A DNA stretch of 40,546 bases from an uncultured Acetatifactor sp. (GCF_910585425.1 NZ_CAJUCP010000034.1:1-40546), one strand, 5' to 3'. Positions 7,497 to 15,685 are shown, counted from the stretch's first letter. A program made the numbers and translations. The notes: a model not told the origin generated them from the letters alone.

Positions 7497-8219
7497 CTAT
7501 TTCAAGCCTTTCATCATCCGGGATGAAATCAGGCATTCATCCCCGTTCACCATGTAGATGACCCGCTTCTGGAAGTCGATCTCCCTGATATTGTCCCGGT
7601 TCACCAGGAACGAGCGGTGGCAGCGGTAGAATCGTCCGTCCACCTGTTTTTCGATTTCCTTGATCTTCCCCAGAAATTCCATCTGGCGGTTCTTGCAGTG
7701 GAGGATGATTTTGTGCACATTGGGGGAGGTCTCGAAGAAGAGGATGTCGTCATAGTCCACTGTGAACACTTTTTCGTTCACTTTCACGGAAAAGTTCCCA
7801 TGGACTTTGTTCTTGGCGGAGGAGAATCGCTGGTTGGCTTTCAGGATGCATTCGTACACTCTTTTTCCCAGCTCCTCCGGGTCGTCCTTCAGGATGAAAT
7901 CCAGCGCCTCCAGCTTGTAGATGAAGGTCATGTAGCTCATTTCCGAATGGGTGGTGATGAAGATGACGAAGCCCCTGGGGTCGTATTTTCGGATTTCCTG
8001 CGCCAGGGTGAGCCCTGTCATGTCGGCGCCCAGCTCGATGTCCAGGAAGTACAGCCCCACTTCCTCTGTCTCTTTCACTTTTTCCAGGATTTCATGGGGG
8101 TCTTCCGAGACGCAGCTCAGCTCCATGTCCAGGTCTTCCATCAGGACAATGTTTTCAATCACCTGCTGTATCCTGTCCCGCTGTACTTCGATATCCTCGC
8201 ATATATAAATTTTCAGCAT
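7497..8219 (-). CDS. LytTR-family response regulator (AgrA-like)
   Basis: 240 residues. The receiver domain (1-125) starts with acidic ICEDIE, carries the phosphoacceptor Asp60 in YFLDIELG, the switch Thr in ITTHSE and Lys in ILKDDP. The C-terminal LytTR DNA-binding domain (about 140-240) shows YDDILFFETSPNVHKI, FYRCHRSFLVNRDNI and the closing SSRMMKGLK. It should be phosphorylated by one or both of the GHKL sensor kinases encoded 1.3-4 kb away on the other strand. The start codon follows AAGGAG. Its leader is duplicated (8207-8433), giving two promoter copies and a decoy start codon. Confidence 0.93.
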   Translation of the reverse strand: MLKIYICEDIEVQRDRIQQVIENIVLMEDLDMELSCVSEDPHEILEKVKETEEVGLYFLDIELGADMTGLTLAQEIRKYDPRGFVIFITTHSEMSYMTFIYKLEALDFILKDDPEELGKRVYECILKANQRFSSAKNKVHGNFSVKVNEKVFTVDYDDILFFETSPNVHKIILHCKNRQMEFLGKIKEIEKQVDGRFYRCHRSFLVNRDNIREIDFQKRVIYMVNGDECLISSRMMKGLK

Positions 8220-8433
8220 GTTGCATGGTCTCCTTGGGGCAGTCCCTTTTTTCCTTTTATTATTTTATTATTGCGAAAGGCTTTGGGGATGTCAAGAGGG
8301 GGGCTTCCTGCCTTTCATGAATAAGTTTTCAGCATGTTGCATGGTCTCCCTGGGGCAGTCCCTTTTTTCCTTTTATAATTTTATTATTGCGAAAGACCCT
8401 GGGGATGTCAAGGGGGCTTTCAGTCTTTCATGA
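8207..8433. repeat. imperfect tandem duplication of about 114 bp carrying promoter, ribosome site and start codon
   Basis: Copy 1 (8207-8320) and copy 2 (8323-8433) are offset by 113-116 bases and share long identical runs. On the minus strand each copy contains TCATGAAAG (the end of the ABC ATPase gene in copy 2), a promoter TTGACA-17-AATAAT, a GGAG ribosome site and ATGCTGAAAA, which is the regulator's start in copy 1. Copy 2's start reads only MLKTYS before a stop. This is a recent duplication of the gene junction, giving two promoter copies in series. Confidence 0.85.
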
Positions 8434-9286
8434 GTTCCAGGAAGGTGTCTTCCAGGGTCTCGCCTGTCTCATAGAGCCCGGTGACCACTGCCTGGCGGGT
8501 TGCCAGCAGTTTCGCCACGTCCTGTTTCTGCTCCGGGCGGATTTGGATCCGCAGTTTTTGTTGGTGCTGTGAGGTCACGGGGTAGCCGTTCTCCTGGAGG
8601 ATTTTCTTTACTTGCTGTGGATCCGGGCTTTCGATGACGTATTCTGTGTGTTCCCTGTTTTTGTCATGGAAATCCATGAACTGGATGATCTGGCCTTTTT
8701 TGAGGATGATGGCTCTGTCGCACATTTTTTCCAGTTCCCCCAGCAGATGGCTTGAGATCAGCACGGTGATATGGTTTTCGCCGGCGATTTTCCGGATATA
8801 TTCCCGGACTTCATAGATGCCTTCGGGATCCAGGCCGTTGGTGGGTTCGTCCAGCACCAGGACGTCGGGATCCTTGAGCAGGGCCTGGGCGATCCCCAGT
8901 CTCTGGCGCATGCCCAGGGAGTATGTTTTGACGTTCTTGTGGGCAGCGTCCCACAGGCCAAGGAGTTTCAGAAGCTCCTCCACTTTCTGTTTCCCCACGC
9001 CGTTGAGTCCGGCGAAGTACATGAGGTTCTGGTAGCCTGTGTTGTAGGGGTAGAAATTGGGGGTCTCGATCATGCAGCCTATGTCTTTGACGGCGGTCAA
9101 GTCCACTTCTCCGGTGTAGTTCCTGGTCAGACCTACCAGGATTTTCATGATGCTGGTCTTTCCGGCTCCATTGGGGCCGATCAGGCCCACGATCTCCCCT
9201 TTTTCCAGTTCAAAGGATACGTTGTGCAAAATCTGGAAGTCTTTTGCTTTTTTGCTGATGTTGTTAACTTTTAATGCGCAATTCAT
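8420..9286 (-). CDS. ABC transporter ATP-binding protein, BcrA/lantibiotic-protection type
   Basis: 288-residue ATPase. Walker A is GPNGAGKTS, the signature YSLGMRQRLG and Walker B VLVLDEPTNGLD, with the H-loop in ISSHLLGELEK. A C-terminal extension of about 80 residues (from residue 210) is typical of the BcrA/NatA/lantibiotic-immunity group. The start at 9286 has AGGAGG upstream; the frame extends 33 codons further but that part looks non-coding. The gene precedes the response regulator on the same strand, yet no permease follows. The ABC-2 permease at 14301-15026 is the nearest possible partner. It is probably part of a peptide-sensing or resistance module. Confidence 0.92.
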   Translation of the reverse strand: MNCALKVNNISKKAKDFQILHNVSFELEKGEIVGLIGPNGAGKTSIMKILVGLTRNYTGEVDLTAVKDIGCMIETPNFYPYNTGYQNLMYFAGLNGVGKQKVEELLKLLGLWDAAHKNVKTYSLGMRQRLGIAQALLKDPDVLVLDEPTNGLDPEGIYEVREYIRKIAGENHITVLISSHLLGELEKMCDRAIILKKGQIIQFMDFHDKNREHTEYVIESPDPQQVKKILQENGYPVTSQHQQKLRIQIRPEQKQDVAKLLATRQAVVTGLYETGETLEDTFLELMKD

Positions 9287-9373
9287 CTTTTTCCTCCTAT
9301 TCCAGTCCCGCGTCCGCCCCGCCCAGTACCCGGACTTAGGCAGAGGATTTCCGGCTACGCTTTTTTCTGTTTT

Positions 9374-9402
9374 ATTATAAAGCACGGAACCGCGGTTTTC
9401 TT
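9374..9402 (-). promoter_or_regulatory. candidate regulated promoter of the ABC ATPase gene
   Basis: On the minus strand the -10 is a perfect TATAAT (9374-9379), but there is no recognisable -35 at 17 bases. The spacer contains a perfect 10-bp palindrome AACCGCGGTT (9388-9397). The weak -35 and the internal palindrome suggest activator or repressor control. Confidence 0.45.
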
Positions 9403-9448
9403 TTTTCTGTCGCGAATGGGCGTTTTGGAGTCATGAACGCGTTTTTGC

Positions 9449-9482
9449 TTGTCAGGCTGTGGGCGATATATTATAATATATC
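9449..9482 (+). promoter_or_regulatory. promoter of the first sensor kinase gene, with an 18-bp palindrome over the -10 box
   Basis: TTGTCA (9449-9454) and TATAAT (9472-9477) are spaced by 17 bases. The -10 lies inside a perfect 18-bp palindrome, GATATATTATAATATATC (9465-9482), a possible repressor site or simply AT-rich promoter DNA. The start codon is 41 bases further on. Confidence 0.6.
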
Positions 9483-9522
9483 AGGTTACCGGATTTGTCT
9501 GTACTGTTTTAAGGAGTTTTTT

Positions 9523-10824
9523 ATGATGATATTGTTGGTGATGGCGGTGTGCAATGCCCTGATGCTGACATGCGATATCCTGATATTGGGGCGCCCGCGT
9601 CTTTCCATAGGGAAGTATTTTCTTTTCTTTTTTTCGTTTGGGGGGTTCTTTTTGCTGCAATTGTATTTTGACTTTTCTCCTTTGCTGCCGGTGGCTCTGG
9701 GGGTGAATTCTGCGCTGTTGGTAAAGTGGACGGGGCGGTTGGATTCGTTTCTTTCTATTCCCCTTGGCTATATTTTGAACTGTGTGGTGAGCAATCTGGT
9801 GGCTCTGGCAGCTAATCTGGTCTGGGGTCTGTCTGTGAAGGACATTAACGGGGATGGGTTTTACATTGTCCTGTTGGGCGGCTGTAGTCTTGTATTGTCC
9901 TGTCCTTTGCTTTTTGTGGCCAGGGGGCTGGTGGGGCGGTATGTTTCGGGTGTTTTGGAAAAAATGGGGGGAAGGCTGCTGGCTTTGATCGGGGTGACTT
10001 TGCTGCTCTGCGCGTTCATGCTTTTCACGATGGCTTCTTTTTTTGACACGCTGGACATCACCCACAGGGAGTTCCTGTTGATGGTCGGTTCTCTTGTGCT
10101 GTATTTTCTGTTCACTTTGAGCATGATCCTGATTGTGCTGCACACTGTCAGGGGGAATTATGAAGCCCAGAAGAAGGTGGAGTATCTGGAGCATCTGAAG
10201 GAGTATACGGGGAATCTGGAGATGGTCTATGGGAATCTGCGCTCTTTCCGGCATGATTATATCAATGTGATGGCTTCTCTGGCGGCTTATATCGAGGAGG
10301 GGCGGTATGAGGAGCTGAGGGACTTTTTCTATGGGCATATCCTGCCTATGCAGGAGGGGCTGGCACAGAGGAACGACGCGTTGTGCCGCTTGTCCCATGT
10401 GCATGTGCTGGAGGTGAAGAGCATTCTGTACGCCAAGCTGCTCCTGGCGGTGAACCGGGGGGTTGAGGTGGAGGTGGATATCCCGGACGTGATCGATTGT
10501 GTGCACATGGATCCGGTGGATCTGGTGAGGGTGCTGGGGATTTATCTGGACAATGCAATCGAGGCGTGCCTGGAGACGGAGCGCCCTTTCCTGGGTTTCC
10601 ATCTGGGCAGGACGGAGGAGGGAATCGTGTTCCTTCTGTCCAATCCTTTTGTGGACAGGGGGCTTTCCCTGGGGCAGATGTGTAAGAAGGATGTGAGCAC
10701 TAAGGGGGAGGGGCGTGGGATTGGGCTTTGTAATGTGGAGGAAATCCTGAACCGGTATGACAATGTGTATCATGAGACCCGGATGGAGGAGGGGCTGTTC
10801 ATACAGCAGGTTCAGATATTTTAG
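9523..10824 (+). CDS. AgrC-like GHKL sensor histidine kinase, copy 1
   Basis: 433 residues. The first 215 or so form about six membrane helices (the sensor half), starting MMILLVMAVCNALML. The kinase half begins with VEYLEHLKEYTGNLEMVY and the phosphoacceptor region SFRHDYINVMASL (His244), followed by the N box GIYLDNAIEAC and the G box KGEGRGIGL of GHKL ATPases. I chose the ATG at 9523, which follows AAGGAG; a 30-codon upstream extension lacks a ribosome site. The next gene is a paralogue 32 bases downstream. Codon use is rich in T and G at third positions, unlike the C-rich flanking genes. It likely senses an extracellular peptide and signals to the LytTR regulator. Confidence 0.93.
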   Translation: MMILLVMAVCNALMLTCDILILGRPRLSIGKYFLFFFSFGGFFLLQLYFDFSPLLPVALGVNSALLVKWTGRLDSFLSIPLGYILNCVVSNLVALAANLVWGLSVKDINGDGFYIVLLGGCSLVLSCPLLFVARGLVGRYVSGVLEKMGGRLLALIGVTLLLCAFMLFTMASFFDTLDITHREFLLMVGSLVLYFLFTLSMILIVLHTVRGNYEAQKKVEYLEHLKEYTGNLEMVYGNLRSFRHDYINVMASLAAYIEEGRYEELRDFFYGHILPMQEGLAQRNDALCRLSHVHVLEVKSILYAKLLLAVNRGVEVEVDIPDVIDCVHMDPVDLVRVLGIYLDNAIEACLETERPFLGFHLGRTEEGIVFLLSNPFVDRGLSLGQMCKKDVSTKGEGRGIGLCNVEEILNRYDNVYHETRMEEGLFIQQVQIF

Positions 10825-10856
10825 TCAAAATCATACTGTTTCAGGGGGTTTTTACG

Positions 10857-12164
10857 ATGATGCTCTATTTGATTGCTTCGCTGCTGATTGGGTTGTTGCT
10901 GACCTGCGACGTTTTTATCCTGGCCCATCCCTATGTTCCCCGAAGGGTATACGCGATTTTGGTTTTATCGATTTCGGCGTTTTTTCTGGTACAGGCTTAT
11001 TTTACCTTTTATCCGCTGGTGGTGGTCACATTAGGGGTGCATTCTGTGCTGTTGGTGAAGTCCACCGGGAAGCACTATATGTTCTTCTATCTTCCGATTG
11101 GTTATATACTGAATTGCGTATTCGGCAATCTGGTCGGGCTGACGTTCAATCTCCTGTGGGATCTGTCCGTGAAGGAGTTGAATGCGGATGCGGCGTGGAT
11201 TGCGCTGTATTCCATCGGTACCGGAATCGTCAGTTTTCCCGCCCTCTATCTGGTGAGGCGGCTGTTTTTGCGGTATCTCGGGGATATTTTGGAGGGGATG
11301 GGGAAGAAGCTGTTGGCTTTCCTGGCTTTGACCCTTTTGCTCTGCGCTTATATGATTCTCACTATGGCTTCTTTTTTTGATACCATAGAGATCACCCACC
11401 GGGAGTATTTTTTGATGGTGGCTTCCCTTGTGCTGTATTTTCTGTTTACATTCAGCATGCTTTTTATCGTGCTGCACGCTGTGAGGGGGAATTATGAGGC
11501 GCGGAAGAAGGTGGAGTATCTGGAGCATCTGAAGGAGTACACGGGGAATCTGGAGATGGTCTATGATAATCTGCGCTCTTTCCGGCATGATTATATCAAT
11601 GTGATGGCTTCTCTGGCGGCTTATATCGAGGAGGGGCGGTATGAGGAGCTGAGGGAGTTTTTCTATGGGCATATCCTGCCTATGCAGAAGGGTCTCACCC
11701 AGAAGAACGATGCTTTGAACAGTCTGCTGCGTGTAGAGGTGTTGGAGCTGAAGAGCATCCTGTATACGAAGCTGCTCCTGGCGGTGAACCGGGAGGTTGA
11801 GGTGGAGGTGGATATCCCGGATGTGATCGATTGTGTGCACATGGATCCGGTGGATCTGGTGAGGGTGCTGGGGATCTATCTGGACAATGCGATCGAGGCC
11901 TGCCTGGAGACGGAGCGCCCTTTCCTGGGTTTCCATCTGGGCAGGGTGGAGGGGGATGTGGTGTTCCTTCTGTCCAATTCTTTTGTGGACAGGGGGCTTT
12001 CTCTGGGGCAGATGTGTAAGAAGGATGTGAGCACTAAGGGGGAGGGGCGTGGAATCGGGCTTTATACTGTGGGGGAGATTTTGAATCGGTATGATAATGT
12101 TTATCATGAGACGCGGATGGAGGAGGGGGTGTTTATACAGCAGGTGCGGATTTGTCGGGCGTGA
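10857..12164 (+). CDS. AgrC-like GHKL sensor histidine kinase, copy 2
   Basis: 435 residues, a tandem paralogue of the preceding kinase with the same layout: six membrane helices, then His244 in SFRHDYINV, N box LDNAIEAC, G box KGEGRGIGL. By eye the kinase halves differ at about 25 of roughly 225 aligned positions and are nearly identical in DNA for long stretches, while the membrane halves agree at only about half the positions. AGGGGG precedes the start and the gap to copy 1 is 32 bases, so the two are probably one transcript. Diverged sensors with a shared kinase suggest two inputs feeding the single LytTR regulator, or two subunits of a heterodimer. Confidence 0.93.
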   Translation: MMLYLIASLLIGLLLTCDVFILAHPYVPRRVYAILVLSISAFFLVQAYFTFYPLVVVTLGVHSVLLVKSTGKHYMFFYLPIGYILNCVFGNLVGLTFNLLWDLSVKELNADAAWIALYSIGTGIVSFPALYLVRRLFLRYLGDILEGMGKKLLAFLALTLLLCAYMILTMASFFDTIEITHREYFLMVASLVLYFLFTFSMLFIVLHAVRGNYEARKKVEYLEHLKEYTGNLEMVYDNLRSFRHDYINVMASLAAYIEEGRYEELREFFYGHILPMQKGLTQKNDALNSLLRVEVLELKSILYTKLLLAVNREVEVEVDIPDVIDCVHMDPVDLVRVLGIYLDNAIEACLETERPFLGFHLGRVEGDVVFLLSNSFVDRGLSLGQMCKKDVSTKGEGRGIGLYTVGEILNRYDNVYHETRMEEGVFIQQVRICRA

Positions 12165-12224
12165 AAATGTGGGGGATGCTTATTATCCAGTCCCGCAAAG
12201 GGCATTGGCGCACAGCTTTTTCTA

Positions 12225-12258
12225 AAAGACTCCCTTAACGGGGAGTCTTTCCTCTGCA
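12225..12258. terminator. bidirectional-type terminator between convergent genes
   Basis: A perfect 10-bp stem (12225-12234 with 12241-12250, AAAGACTCCC) with a 6-base loop lies in the 143-base gap between the convergent kinase and AAA-ATPase genes. The flanking sequence is T-rich on the plus strand and A-rich on the other side, so it can serve both directions. Confidence 0.7.
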
Positions 12259-12307
12259 GCTAAAAGCTCAAAATCCCCCTCTCATCATACACGCTCCCTA
12301 TGCTTTC

Positions 12308-14044
12308 TCACCCAATGAGAACCTTCTTCCCGCAGAAGGCGAAACCGTACTTCCGGATTCTCTCCTTCGGAATTCCCCTTGCAATCAGTCCAGCCTCGTA
12401 ATTCTGCTCCTCTATCTGTTCCAGGGCACTGGCCACGGTATCGGAAAGCTCCTTTTCCTCTGATGAATCCTGAACCTTGAATTCTATAATAATCGCATTT
12501 TTACAGCGATTATTTATGATTGCATCGGCTTCTCTTCCGCCAGTTTTAACGCCGTCGCCCCGAACTGTCTTGGGCTCCAGCATCACGTCGTACCGGCCAA
12601 AACCACTTTCCCGGTTGGATGTCAGCACATATTTATCTGCCAGCTCCACCATCAGCCCCAGGACAAAGCCGTGGTAGAACCTTTCCGGCTCCTCCTCTGA
12701 CGGCTTCTTCCCCGAGTCGAAGAAGCTGAACGTCTGCAGGGCCACCTTATTCATGTAGAAATTCATGGCCTTCACATCGTCCGCCAGCAGTGCCTTGATA
12801 AAATCATTGTAAGAGTCGCCCTCCTCCCAGAACCAGTCCCGAATCATTCTCTGGAACATGATACGCACTTCCCAGTTGGTCAGGGCGAGGTAATAGTAGA
12901 AGCAGCCTGTTTCGTCATCATATTCGGTAGCCACGGCCTTCAGGTAGCCACTGGCAAGCAAAAGGCTCCAGATTGCGTTCTTCCCGGTATTCAGCTGATT
13001 GAATACAATCTGTTCGTCGATTTCCATTCGGAGGGTCTCCCCCTGCATCAGCCTTTCGAACTCCCGTTTGATGTTTTTATTGCCCTCCCGAATCAGCTTC
13101 CCCGCCAGGCTGTTGGCGCTGGAATTGGCCCAGTAGGCGGCCAGCCTTTTGGAATCCAGATAATTTATGATAGACCACGGATTATAAATATCACCGGTCT
13201 TTCCAAAAGTAAAACCATCATACCATTGCTTTATATCCTCTTTTTTATCTGATAATCCAAATTCGTCCAAAGCCTGAAATACTTCCCTCTCCGTAAAGCC
13301 AAAGGCATCTGCATATTCTTCGGATGTAACCGTAACCACTTTCAGGTTATTCAAATCAGAAAAAATGGATTCTTTGCTGATTCGCGTTATCCCCGTCAAA
13401 ACCGCCCTCGCCATATAGGGATTCGTCTTAAATGTGGAGTTGAACATGCTCCGGATGAAGGCCACCATCTCATCCCAATACCCATTGGCAAAAGCCTCCT
13501 GCATGGGCGTATCGTACTCGTCCAAAAAAATGAGCACCTTCTTCCCGTAATAGCGGGACAGATGGCTGGATAAGAGCTTTAGGGAAAAAGAGAGCTGATT
13601 ATCCTCCATATCGGGGGAAATCCAAAACTCCTTCTTTTCACTCTCTGTCAGCAGATCTGTTTTCAACAGAAAATCGAATTGTTTATACACCTCATTCATG
13701 ATGCGGCACATTTTTTTGCGGGCCTGTATGAAGGAAGTTTCCTTGATATCGGCAAAGCTCAGGGAAATGACCGGCCATGTTCCCTGTAGCCCGCGATATT
13801 TCTCATCCTCCCAAATGGAGAGTCCCTCAAATAAATCGCCCCTCCCCGCATAGCTCACTGAAAAGAACTTCTCCAGCATGCTCATGTTCAGGGTCTTTCC
13901 GAACCTTCTGGGGCGCGCGATCAGAGTCACCTCATCGTCCGCCTCCCACCACTCCCTGATAAAATGGGTTTTGTCCACATAGAAATTGTTGTTTTCCCTT
14001 ATCCTTTGAAAATCCTGACGCCCGATGCTCACTGTCCTTGCCAT
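12308..14044 (-). CDS. AAA-ATPase-like / PD-(D/E)XK nuclease superfamily protein
   Basis: 578 residues. The N-terminal AAA_ATPase-like domain has a Walker A variant RPRRFGKT (residues 44-51) and Walker B VLIFLDEYD, with TGITRISKESIFSDLNNL after it. The C-terminal part ends in a PD-(D/E)XK nuclease-like core: GRYDVML followed about 30 residues later by AIIIEFKV, then IEEQNY. This two-domain family (PF09820 plus PF08011) is abundant in gut Bacteroidetes and Firmicutes, often in many copies, and its role is unknown. GGGGG precedes the start. Promoter 14251-14278 gives a leader of about 200 bases. Confidence 0.9.
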   Translation of the reverse strand: MARTVSIGRQDFQRIRENNNFYVDKTHFIREWWEADDEVTLIARPRRFGKTLNMSMLEKFFSVSYAGRGDLFEGLSIWEDEKYRGLQGTWPVISLSFADIKETSFIQARKKMCRIMNEVYKQFDFLLKTDLLTESEKKEFWISPDMEDNQLSFSLKLLSSHLSRYYGKKVLIFLDEYDTPMQEAFANGYWDEMVAFIRSMFNSTFKTNPYMARAVLTGITRISKESIFSDLNNLKVVTVTSEEYADAFGFTEREVFQALDEFGLSDKKEDIKQWYDGFTFGKTGDIYNPWSIINYLDSKRLAAYWANSSANSLAGKLIREGNKNIKREFERLMQGETLRMEIDEQIVFNQLNTGKNAIWSLLLASGYLKAVATEYDDETGCFYYYLALTNWEVRIMFQRMIRDWFWEEGDSYNDFIKALLADDVKAMNFYMNKVALQTFSFFDSGKKPSEEEPERFYHGFVLGLMVELADKYVLTSNRESGFGRYDVMLEPKTVRGDGVKTGGREADAIINNRCKNAIIIEFKVQDSSEEKELSDTVASALEQIEEQNYEAGLIARGIPKERIRKYGFAFCGKKVLIG

Positions 14045-14250
14045 AAATCGCAGCCCCCTTTCTCAGGAATTTGGAGAATTCCTTACACCTGGATAACCGG
14101 AACCATGCTTTTGCTGCAAAGCGCCCTGGACTCCTGTAGGCGCTTCTTTCTCATTCATCATTCATATACATATACTGCAAATTTAACTGGTGCGCAGTAT
14201 AAATTCCCGGGGTAAGGATTCCAATGACACGGCCTCCAAAGTTATACTTT
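14045..14250 (-). other. long 5' leader of the AAA-ATPase gene
   Basis: About 200 transcribed bases without a convincing ORF. It contains a hairpin with a 7-bp stem (14119-14125 with 14139-14145, AAGCGCC). On the plus strand the hairpin is followed by a T-rich stretch, so it may instead act as a terminator for plus-strand transcripts. No known riboswitch is recognised. Confidence 0.4.
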
Positions 14251-14278
14251 ATTATAGCCGTTTCAAGCATGTTGTCAA
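14251..14278 (-). promoter_or_regulatory. promoter of the AAA-ATPase gene
   Basis: On the minus strand, consensus TTGACA (14273-14278) and consensus TATAAT (14251-14256) are spaced by 16 bases, a strong sigma-A promoter. It starts just inside the end of the permease gene's downstream region. Confidence 0.8.
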
Positions 14279-14300
14279 GGGCGAAGCCAGCCTTTTCTCA

Positions 14301-15026
14301 CTACAAATCCCTCCTCTGCAGAACAGCCATGCCCACAATCGAGAACGCGATGCCCGTGACGATAAACACCGCAATGTTCTTGACGCTCCAGTCCTGGTAC
14401 ATCAGGAACTGGTCGGACATACAGAACAGCACATAGTCCATCACTTTCCCCAGTGCCGCTATCTTCTGTCCGATCATCTGCAGGATGCCGGGCATTACCC
14501 AGAACAGCACGATTAGATAGATGAAGGATGTGATGGTGGAATTGCGCAGGCAGGCAATCATCACTGCTGTGGCTCCTATGGCAAAGCCGTAAATCGTATA
14601 GATCAGCATCTCTTTCCCAATGGTTCCGAGCATCACGGGCACTGTCCAGGGCTGTCCGCAGATGACTATTGAAATGTCGTACAAAATCCCGCCGCACAGA
14701 CCAATCAGCATATTGGCAAGGGCCACGCTGACGATTTTCGCCGTGACGATCTGGGTTCTGGTGCTCCTTGACGTAAAGACGAAGGTGGCTGTCTTCAAAT
14801 CGAATTCCTCCCCCAGGCTCTTTGCCGCCAGGAACATGATCAGGATGCTGGAGAAGTTGCCATAGAACGCAATCACATTGTGCACCCCGAAGCTGTCCGG
14901 GAACCTGTACGCGCCGTATGCCATCCCCCCACCCATGACCAACACCAGGATCAGGCCTATGAGGAACTCGCTCTTTTTCAGTAATTTCGCTACTTCCAGG
15001 AATGTAATGCTCATTGTCTTCTTCAT
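14301..15026 (-). CDS. ABC-2 type transporter permease
   Basis: 241 residues with six predicted membrane helices. The first follows a short basic N-terminus (residues 20-40, LIGLILVLVMGGGMAYGAY). The stretch GEEFDLKTATFVFTSRSTRTQIVTAKIVSV is the cytoplasmic loop typical of BcrB/NatB-like ABC-2 permeases (GEEf..gT...ll..p.sR..i...K). No ATPase gene is adjacent: the neighbours are an AAA-ATPase and an Rpn remnant. The BcrA-type ATPase at 8420-9286 is a plausible partner. AAAGGAG precedes the ATG at about 10 bases. Two terminators lie just upstream, so it must have its own promoter, which is not obvious. Confidence 0.85.
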   Translation of the reverse strand: MKKTMSITFLEVAKLLKKSEFLIGLILVLVMGGGMAYGAYRFPDSFGVHNVIAFYGNFSSILIMFLAAKSLGEEFDLKTATFVFTSRSTRTQIVTAKIVSVALANMLIGLCGGILYDISIVICGQPWTVPVMLGTIGKEMLIYTIYGFAIGATAVMIACLRNSTITSFIYLIVLFWVMPGILQMIGQKIAALGKVMDYVLFCMSDQFLMYQDWSVKNIAVFIVTGIAFSIVGMAVLQRRDL

Positions 15027-15134
15027 AGTTTCGACTCTCCTTTCGATGTGATTTCATTCTATACCATTCCGGCTCTCATTCCCGTTTTACTCCTGAAAGG
15101 GTGAAAATCTGTCGTGAACGCAAGAAACCCATAA

Positions 15135-15173
15135 CAGAAAAAACGGGCAGGGGCAAAAGCCGCCCAAGCCCGC
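15135..15173 (-). terminator. second terminator in tandem (minus strand)
   Basis: On the minus strand a G/C-rich hairpin (CGGGC ... GCCCG with an inner GGGC/GCCC pairing) is followed by TTTTTT. It lies downstream of the stronger terminator at 15188-15222. Confidence 0.6.
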
Positions 15174-15184
15174 CGACATAGATA

Positions 15185-15222
15185 CAAAAAACGCCAGGGA
15201 CAACCATAGTCCGTGGCGTTTT
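15185..15222 (-). terminator. Rho-independent terminator after the Rpn remnant
   Basis: AAAACGCCA (15188-15196) pairs with TGGCGTTTT (15214-15222), extended past one mismatch by a GGAC/GTCC pairing. On the minus strand it ends in a run of T. Confidence 0.82.
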
Positions 15223-15227
15223 CATAA

Positions 15228-15518
15228 TTACTGCCGTTCCAGCAAATCCATATATTTCTGACGCTCTGCTTCCGGAATCTCCAGCACAGACATAGCCTGT
15301 TCAACAGATACGCCCATGTTCTTTACAAGTTTTTTGATAGAGGCCAAGATACCCTTTTCCTCAATGCCCTTGCTCAGATTGCACATGACCGACACCTCCC
15401 TTTCCATTGTCTGCGTCATTTGGATATTGTAATCGTCCTGCAAAATCTTCCGCTTCTCTGCCTCGCTGTCATCCGTGACATGCAGCCCTGGGCGATTGTC
15501 GTTCCCCCACTGTCCCAC
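15228..15518 (-). pseudogene. C-terminal remnant of an Rpn-family (PD-(D/E)XK) recombination-promoting nuclease
   Basis: Frame of 96 codons from a GTG. It carries QTMEREVSVMCNLSKGIEEKG and ASIKKLVKNMGVSVEQAMSVLEIPEAERQ, the recognisable C-terminal tail of Rpn/transposase-like nucleases that are numerous in Lachnospiraceae. The N-terminal nuclease domain (about 200 residues) is absent, so this is a truncated gene, although its terminator is intact. The true family start is lost upstream near 15500. Confidence 0.72.
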
Positions 15519-15610
15519 CTTCTTTCACTTCATTCTACCATAGCTTCGTCAGAGCATCTACTGTTTTTTTCATAGGACAGACTGTGTGCCATGCATACCC
15601 CTTCCCGGAC

Positions 15611-15639
15611 TTGAATCAACCCCCATTTCATGATATCCT
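15611..15639 (+). promoter_or_regulatory. candidate promoter of the methyltransferase gene
   Basis: TTGAAT (15611-15616) and TATCCT (15634-15639) are spaced by 17 bases, 47 bases before the start codon. Confidence 0.5.
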
Positions 15640-15685
15640 TCTATACAGAGCCGCAGGACACCAGCAGCAATGACAGGAGGTTGCC

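Noticed and set aside
9481..10773. Minus-strand frame of 430 codons opposite the first sensor kinase
   Set aside because: The complementary strand encodes a complete GHKL kinase; this frame is His/Gln/Pro-rich and has no ribosome site.
14045..14250. Riboswitch in the AAA-ATPase leader
   Set aside because: Only a single short hairpin is seen; none of the conserved cores I know could be recognised.
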